DNA of 25,000 nt from positions 1 to 25,000 of the forward strand of contig CAIIXF020000140.1 in the NCBI GenBank assembly GCA_903813345.2, in the 5' to 3' direction. This document shows, in pieces, positions 12,801-21,800 of this stretch (the stretch's first letter is position 1; each line of letters opens with the position of its first letter). The position numbers and the translations under genes were made by a program. The stretch is from Owenia fusiformis (lineage: Eukaryota; Annelida; Polychaeta; Sabellida; Oweniidae). The notes beneath the pieces are model-generated. The model saw nothing but the letters and a program-made list of their open reading frames with translations, made no database searches and had not been told where the DNA came from.

Positions 12801-15800
12801 CTTAAAATGATTTATTTTCAATGATTTATTTGCAGGTGGCAAACAGCTTTAGCATGTCCAGGGGCCCCTGTAGAGTGTATTGTGACTGATGAAATCACAC
12901 ACAAACAGTATGACTTGTCTAGGTTAGTACATTGATAGTTTTTGTTTATTCAAAATTAAATTACCAAATAAAGAAATATAAATAACTATCATACAATGTT
13001 GCAGAAGTGAAATTGTCAATTTATTAGTCACAAACTGCTGAATATTAGGGAATTGTACAAGGTGACATAAAAAGAGGGTTCTATTTTTTGTATCACCCTG
13101 TTGATACTTATTTTATTGCAGTTTATCAATGTCTGAAGACCAAGAGAATTGGTCAGTTGTTGATGATGCAGACAAATCCAAGAAACGCAAGTTCTATCTT
13201 AACGTCTGTCGCCCTGTCAACCCAGTGCATATTGGGAAGGGGTGTGATGTCACGGCTGCCTCTTGTCTTACAACTGCTGAGGTACATGTAACAACAGTTG
13301 AATTAAAATTTTATTAACTTTTGTCTGACATAACAATTTGTCGGCACAACTACATGTAAGATGATCTGCTGTGGCTGTTTTGTTCTTTTCCCCTACTCGT
13401 ATAATAAAAAAGGCCAATATCAGCAACTAAACTTTACTGTATATTTAGACCTATTCAGACCCTAATAATGTAACAGGCTCTACTTGAGGGTACAGTTTTC
13501 ACAGTACGCATAAGTTAATCTTTCAATATTTTTTTCTTTTCAGGGATCTTCTGATTTCACAATTACAAATTCAAATCTTGGTCAGGCAACGTCAAGGCCA
13601 TCTATAGTCAATGATGGGAACTTGATGTTGAAATACGATCATGGTGCAGATTGTACACTAATCAATGGTACAGTTGTACAAACCTCTATGACGATACATT
13701 TTGTTTGCAAAAAAGGATCGTTGGTAAGTAATCCATTTTATTACAGGTACATTTCCTACCAACCAGATGTTATGAGATAACTATCTAAACTAACTAATGA
13801 AAAAGTTGCATATTGCTGTGATTTTCTGTGTCTTGTCCAGTCAGTAATGCACATTTATGTTATGCCAGAATCTTAAGGGACCGACTTATTTCCAAAAATC
13901 AGCATAAAATACTTCAAAACACTTCTATTACTATAAACAAAGTCAAAATTTTCTGAAGATTTCTACTACGCATGCGCAAACTACAATGAATGAAAAACAA
14001 AATCTGAATGTATAGGGGGGCTTAGTCCCGGGAGCACAAAATTAGAGGGAGGAGATTCAAAAGTTTAATGAATATGCCCCTTTATTAAGCCCCTTGCATG
14101 TGATTTTTTTATGTCAACATCAATATTGTTATGGTCGCCAACCTTGTGAATTGTGTTTGGCATTTTGTGGTTGGTGTTCGATGGTCGGTATTTTGCATTT
14201 TAATGCCTTGTTTAAATGTGTTTTCAAGTTTTTCCGATTTAACCTCTGTTGAATACTCATTTGTTTATGCAGTCCACCGGGCCAAGGTACATCCAACAAT
14301 TTGACAACTGTGAGTTTTCATTCATGTGGGAGACAGAAGCAGCATGTCCAATAGAAGATACAGAGACAAAGGTTGAAGAGCCTTGTACAGTGAAAGATAA
14401 GAATTCAGAGTACACGATCAATCTGCAACCACTGATGAAGAAAGGCTCAGATGTGTATTCTGTACCAAGTGAAGGTGGAAAAAGGGTCTTTAAGGTTTGT
14501 ACAAAATAATTTTTAATAGCTGTCACAAATTATGAACTTTCTCCTCAGTGAAGATGGTAAGAGGGTATTTTAGGTTTATTCAAGATGTTCTTTAGGCATC
14601 AATCTTTTTGTCCAAGACTTATTATCTTATCTCTAAGCTAAAAAAGGAAATTAGTTTTGTAACATTAATAGCATGATGGATATACATAAATCACTGAACT
14701 TTTTATAGCCTAAAAGTTATTGTCTCAGTCCATACACAATGATTGGCAAAACCCACAAAAGATCAAAATGATTTAAAGTTGATCATAGCTAGCAGATTAA
14801 AGTCATGTATAAAAACCATTAGAAACTATTCCAAATTATTGGTTGTGTTTTTCAATGAAGTGTCTATTGCAGCTTAATGTATGTGGACCAATCAACATTG
14901 ATGGCTGTGGAAAAATTGGAGAAAAGGCAACATCGGTTTGTGAAAAGAAACAAGATGGCTACCATCCAGTTACACAAGTTTCCGACAAACTAGAATTCTC
15001 AGATGATGGGCAGCTAACATTAACCTATGAAGGAAATGTAGATGCAATAAGTGGTATGTGCTTATTCATTTGCACAAACCCATTACTAGAAAGACGGCTT
15101 TGCATATGCATATTTTGATATTCCCAGTCCATGTTAAAGGTCTTTGACACAAATGTAAGAAATTGCTTACAGTACTTCAATCGATGTATAACATCCTTAA
15201 GTATCGTTTTTCTAACCATATCACGCAATCCAGAAGAATAAATCTATTGACGAAAAATGTTATCGAGTTGGTCATTTTAAGATGGCTTTTACAGGAAGTA
15301 AAATGGTCTTGCTAATGCGCATGCGTGTCAACTGGAAGTAAGCATTAGCGAGATCATTAAGGATGTTATACATAGATTGAAGTCATGTAAGTGTTGCCAC
15401 GATTTCTTACATTTGTGTCAAAGACCTTTAACATGGACTTGGAATATCAAGATATGCAAAGCCATCTCTCTAAAAATGGGGTTTGTGCAAATAAAGTAAG
15501 TACATGCAGTCAACTCTAAAATGTGGAATTCTTCATTCCTTTTGTGCAAAAAACTATTTCACTTAGATTTCAAAAATGGTTGTTTAAATTGGATGTACTT
15601 GAACACAGATGAAAATATTCAAAGTTGACAGTTGAGTTGACAGATAAATTAATTTATAATAAAACTTTGAATTCTTTTCAGTTTATGGATTATTTAACTA
15701 GATTCTATTGTTATTTCAGGAAAAAAGAAACAAGTCAGAATAACATTTTTGTGTCGTCGTGACATTCCACTTGGGGAGCCAACATTCATAAGAGAGGAAA

Positions 15801-18800
15801 GTAATCTGCTTGTGTTTAATTTCGAGACTGCCCTCGCCTGTCACCCAGAGCCTATTGACTGTTTTGTGTCTGATGAGAAGGGACAGCAGTATGATTTGAC
15901 CCCTCTCGGGAGAATCGATACAAACTGGCTGGTTGTCGACACACGTCAAGATCATAAAGATTTGAAATATTATATCAATGTATGCCGCCCAATCAATCCA
16001 ATAGATAATGCAACATGCCCAGGTAAATGTGATATTCTTTGTTTTTGGGGTTGAATAAGGTAACCGCTGTGTATCCAGGATTTGATAAATATGAGACAAG
16101 CCGTTACTATCGTACATGTTTTCGGCAGTTTGTCCGTTTACATTATTATAATTTTTATTAGTTATTAGATTAAATGAAATAGAAATTATTTAGTAATAAA
16201 GTACAATGACCTCCATAAAAAACAGCTTCAAGTGCAGCACATAATGAAGTAATTTTTAAGAATTATTTTGTTTATTGAAAAAATCATTGATTATAATTTT
16301 GACTGGATCCCAAAAGATATTACTTTTTCCAAAACATTTTTCTTAAAAACATTTTCCTTAAAATCATGAAATATTCATTTTCACCTAAAGGAATCAATTT
16401 TGTTAAACAAACGAATGCATTTGGACATGTCATCTCATCAAAAATGAAGCAATCGTCTCAAAGAGAGGTTATCAAAATCTGATTAAGTTTGGTGCATGCT
16501 CGGTAAATTACATGGCAGCCATTTTGCTTTTTAAAGTGCGATTTGTATCTGTCCTGTCTGTCTTGTTTTTTTTTGTTTTTTTTTATCATAACTTTATTTC
16601 CAAAAATCAAATAATAATGATACATACATATGAGCAGCTTTGTTAAAAAACATTATAAGCCACTTTGAAAAAAGAAAATGACAAGGGCTTAAGTGATCTG
16701 ATAAAAACACTATAGTGGGTCACTAGTCTGCCTGGGGTCCCTCAACACAGTTACTGATAAACATTGCACTTAACCTCAAAACATTAATATTTGTCTGTCT
16801 TGTTTATCTAGGAGGACCTATAGGAGGGTGCCAGACCTCAAATGGAGGCCAGTCATACAATATGGGTTACATCCAAGGCAAGCCAGCAGCTGCAAGTGAT
16901 GGTTCACTGAGTATACGGTATATGGGAGGATCAGTGTGTCATTCTAAAGATCCAGCTCACAAAGGTCATCGCAGCACAAGGATTAACTTCTATTGCTCTG
17001 AAAATGAAGTAAGACATTAACTCAAGATTTAGAATGGTAGTCATGGAATTTTGAATTGCAATGGCTATCAGGGGAATTTTGAATTGCAATGGCTATCATG
17101 GGAGTTTAGAATTGCAATGGCTATCGTGGGAATTTAGAATTGCAATGGCTATTATTGGAATTTTGAATTGCAATGGCTATCATTGGAATTTAGAATTGCA
17201 ATGGCTATCATGGGAATTTAGAATTGCATTGGTAATCATGTGAATTTAGAATTGCAATGGCAATCATTAGAATTTTGAACTGCATTGGTTATCATGGGAA
17301 TTTATAATTGCAATGGTGCAATCATTAGAATTTAAAATTGCATTGGCAATTATTGGAATTTAGAATTGCATTGGTTGACATTGCAATTGAGTCATAAATC
17401 AACATGTAACACATAACCTGGAAAAATCATGACATGGCCAACACGAATCTCTTGTTCTTACGAGTGATAAGAGTTCAGAAAATTATTCATGATTTGTGGT
17501 TTTGAATTTTCTTCATATCATTTGTTGTAATTCCTACTTGTAATATATTTTCCAGCAAGACCCTTCATTTGAAGAAGAGACACCTGGTTGTGAGTATGTG
17601 TTCAACTGGCGCACCCCAACTGCCTGCCCCTTGAAGGTAAATATATACCCACCTATACTTTATGGAGTCTTAAATACTATGTAAGAACTGAGTCTGTGCC
17701 TATTGGGAAAATTATTGATGTCAATATCAGTTATTGATCTCTACTCAGGCCCATAGCCAGGGGGGTTCGAGTGAAAATTCTTTCAAAATCATGTCGTTGT
17801 TCACTGTTTTGAACACTTTTCAAGTGATACTGGCCATTTTTAGGCCAATGTTGTAAAAAGTGACCCCCCTGGAATTTTTCAAAAAATGAACCACCCCCTT
17901 GGCAAATCCTGGCTACGGGCCTGCTACTTCATTGTGGAACATCAATGCCTTATTCCATTTATAAAAACAGACAGATATGTGCTCTTTTGTAAATATGTTA
18001 CATGTATTTATAAACAATATTATATATTTTGCTCATTAGACAATGATTAATTGATGGTATGATATATAAACTGAAATATACCGATCACATTTATGTTATT
18101 CTGTTCCAGAGAGTGATTGGCCAGGATTGCAAGGTCACAGATCCTCTATACAACTATGAGTTCAACCTTGGCCATTTAAAGAAAATGGCTGGAAATTATG
18201 AGTCTAAAACTGACGATTATAAGTTCTTGTTGAATGTATGTGGTCCAATTAATGATGGCACTGGGAGTTGCGCTGGAGTGGGAAGTTGTCAGACAAAACA
18301 ATCTGACGATAGCTTTATGGTAGATGCAGGTATGTAATTGCAATTATTATACAACATTACAATTATTACATTATCATTAACTCTACATTGTATTTGATGT
18401 ATGTGTGTTTTAAAAAGATGTAATTTGGTTCTCTTGAATCACTACAAAATTTCATATAAAGGGTGATGCATGTATAATGTGTAATCCCAATGAACAAGTT
18501 CATTTTTATGTGTTTATTTTCATTCACAACTAACATGGACACATTTTGTCAAAAATTCAGCTAGATTGAAAAGAAAACCACTAAAATACAGCATCATTCC
18601 TGAAACATATGGAACACCCTGTATTTAATATCCAAGTGGTAGGGGTGAGACAACAACCTGATGAGTCGAGTACCCGCGGGTTCTTGGCTTCGGGTCGAGT
18701 CAAATCAATTCCAAAGTTGATGAATCAAATCAAATTTGGGTTAAAAAGTTTAGAAAAATCTCCAAGTTTAACCTTATAAATCAAGCGTACAACTTAAACT

Positions 18801-21800
18801 TATAATATAGAGTGTTACATACCTTACATGGTAACAGTATACATGTATTTGGCATTTTGGGATATGTCACACTCCAAAGGTTCATATTCATTTAATATTA
18901 ACCTTTACAACTTTGATACAAGATATGAATGATCAGAAAATTGTTGATATCATCAAAGGACTCGATATTTTATTTCAGGAAAGTCCAACCAAGCCCTGAT
19001 TTATGATGATGGAGAGATAACATTGAAGTATGACAATGGAAAAGGATGCCATTCCAACAAGTTTAACAGGACGACAATTCTTACATTTACTTGCGACAAT
19101 TCCAAGTTTGGTGCAGCAAATGGTCCAACATTTTTGGAAGAAAGGGACGACTGTACCTACATGTTTGAGTGGCCCACTGCATTGGTTTGTTGCTATTTTT
19201 ACTTTTTTATTGTACCTAAGAAATGTATGATATTGTCTTCAGCTTGTCAGATGGGTGATGGGGTCTCATTTTTCTGTCTGTCTGATTTTTATGTCACCAC
19301 CAAAAGTGGTGACATATTGTTATGGTCTCCGTTTTTTTGCGACGGCGGTTGGTGGTTGGCGGTTGGTGGTTGGAGGTTGGCGTCCGGCGTCCGGCGTCTG
19401 TAACAATTTCTTACAACTTCCTATAACTTAACAAATACTGTTTAGACTGACTTAAATTTTTTTCTAAATCATCTACATGTTCTCAGAAGTTCAAATCTGA
19501 CTTTAGATTTGACATTTGACCTTCAATGACCTTCTCAAGGTCAAAAAGGTCTTTTTTCAACTTGCTTCACATTGACTAAATCTTTTTTCAAAATCATCTA
19601 CATGTTCTCAGAAATTCAAATCTGACTTTAGATTTGACTTTAGATTTGACATTTGACCTTCAAATCCAAAAGTGGTGACATATTGTTATGGTCTCTGTTT
19701 TTTTGCGACGGCGGTTGGTGGTTGGCGGTTGGTGGTTGGAGGTTGGCGTCCGGCGTCCGGCGTCTGTAACAATTTCTTACAACTTCCTATAACTTAACAA
19801 ATACTGTTTAGACTGACTTAAATTTTTTTCTAAATCATCTACATGTTCTCAGAAGTTCAAATCTGACTTTAGATTTGACATTTGACCTTCAATGACCTTC
19901 TCAAGGTCAAAAAGGTCTTTTTTCAACTTGCTTCACATTGACTAAATCTTTTTTCAAAATCATCTACATGTTCTCAGAAATTCAAATCTGACTTTAGATT
20001 TGACTTTAGATTTGACATTTGACCTTCAAATCTGACTTTAGATTTGACATTTGACCTTCAATGACCTTCTCAAGGTAAAAAAAGGTCAAAAAGGTCTGTT
20101 TTTGAACTTGCTTCAAATTGACTAAATTTTTTTTTCAAAATCATCTACGTGTTCTCAGAAATTCAAATCTGACTTAAGATTTGACATTTGACCTTCTCAA
20201 GGTCAAAAAAGGTCAAAAAGGTCTGTTTTCAACTTGCTTCAAATTGACTAAAAGATTTTTTCAAAATCATCTATGTGTTCTCAGAAATTCAAATCTGACT
20301 TTAGATTTGACATTTGACCTTCAATGACCTTCTCAAAGTCAAAAAAGGTCAAAAAGGTCTTTTTTCAACTTGCTTCAAATTGACTAAATTTTTTTTTCAA
20401 AATCATCTACATGTTCTCAGAAATTCAAATCTGACTTTAGATTTGACATTTGACCTTCAATGACCTTCTCAAAGTCAAAAAAGGTCAAAAAGGTCTTTTT
20501 TCAACTTGCTTCAAATTGACTAAATTCTTTTTTCAAAATCATCTACATGTTTTCAGAAATTCAAATCTGACTTTAGATTTGACATTTGACCTTCAATGAC
20601 CTTCTCAATGTCAAAAAGGGTCAAAAAGGTATTTTTTCATCTTGCTTCAAATTGACTAAATTGTTTTTTTCAGAATCATCTACATGTTCTCAGAAATTCA
20701 AATATGACTTAAGATTTGACATTCGACCTTCAATGACCTTCTCAAGGTCAAAAAAGGTCAAAAAGGTCTTTTTCAACTTGCTTCAAATTGACTAATTTTT
20801 TTTTTCAAAATCATCTACATGTTCTCAGAAATTCAAATCTGACTTTAGATTTGACATTTGACCTTTAATGACCTTCTCAAGGTCAAAAAAGGTCAAAAAG
20901 GTCTGTTTTCAACTTGCTTCAAATTAACCAAATTTTTTTTTCAAAATCACCTACATCTTTTCAAAAGTTCAAATTTGACTTTATAAGTTCTCAGAAGTTC
21001 AAATCTGACTTTAGATTTGACCTTTGACCTTCAATGACCTTCTCAAGGTCAAAAGGTATTTTCCAACTTGCTTTAAATTGACCAAATTGTTTTAGGTGGT
21101 GACATTTTGTCATGTTATTTGATATTTGCAATTGCAAACATGTTTAAGAATTATGTATTACTTATATAATGGGCTGGACCACAATGTCACTTTTGACAGT
21201 TCATGGTATGTTTTCTTGAAAAATAATGATAATGAGTTTGTAGATATTTTCAAATTGAGTTTGTAGCCTTTGCATTCTGTATTTCATGTTAAATCATTAA
21301 GTAGCCTTTCTTTTCAATGTTTTATTGAATTTTGAAGAGTGTTTAGATGTGTTTTATATAATATTGTGTGGTACAGTGGTGTCAGAGTGTTATACTGGTT
21401 ATGTACCACAAGGCATGAAAATACACATCAGGATAAACTAATATCACATGGGCCAACCAGATCTCTCAAAATTTAACTCTCATTATAAACTCATGTACTA
21501 TTGAACCCTGTATCATTGCATTTGTATTTAACCTACAGGTTTGCCCTCCTTTCAAACTGGGCGAATGCAGCACTAGGGATGATAAAGGGAATGAGTATGA
21601 CCTCAGCCTGTTGATTCTTACAAATGACAACTATGAGGTTGATGAAATCCAGACAACACCTAGAATGAAGTTTGTACTGAATGTGTGTACTAGTGTCATT
21701 CATAAAAAAGGTAATCAATAAAATGGATTTTTTGCAGAATGTAAAGGATTGCTCAATGACTTTTGAATCACATGGTGAGCCTATGGAGTCAACCACATCT

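Larger units (their letters stand above)
19291..21105. mobile_element. 1.8-kb repeat element with ATGTCACCACC inverted ends
   Basis: It starts ATGTCACCACC and ends GGTGGTGACAT. Just inside the left end is a hairpin, GTCACCAC with GTGGTGAC. A GC-rich GGTTGGTGG/CGTCCGG block follows. The body is a tandem array. No transposase or reverse transcriptase is visible, so it is non-autonomous if mobile. Related pieces lie at 12596, 14111, 23454 and 24844. It fills the intron between exons v and w, and no target duplication is clear. Confidence 0.65.

Noticed and set aside
14257-14526. 89-codon frame on the - strand
   Set aside because: It is the complement of exon p, whose + strand peptide matches repeat 6/7 with correct splice sites.
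17061-17243. 60-codon repetitive peptide
   Set aside because: It is produced by the 28-bp minisatellite and is not coding.
19185-19403. Read-through extension of exon v
   Set aside because: The frame past 19184 runs into the repeat element. Exon w restores the conserved T-x-x-x-C-P-P-F junction, so the donor at 19185 is used.
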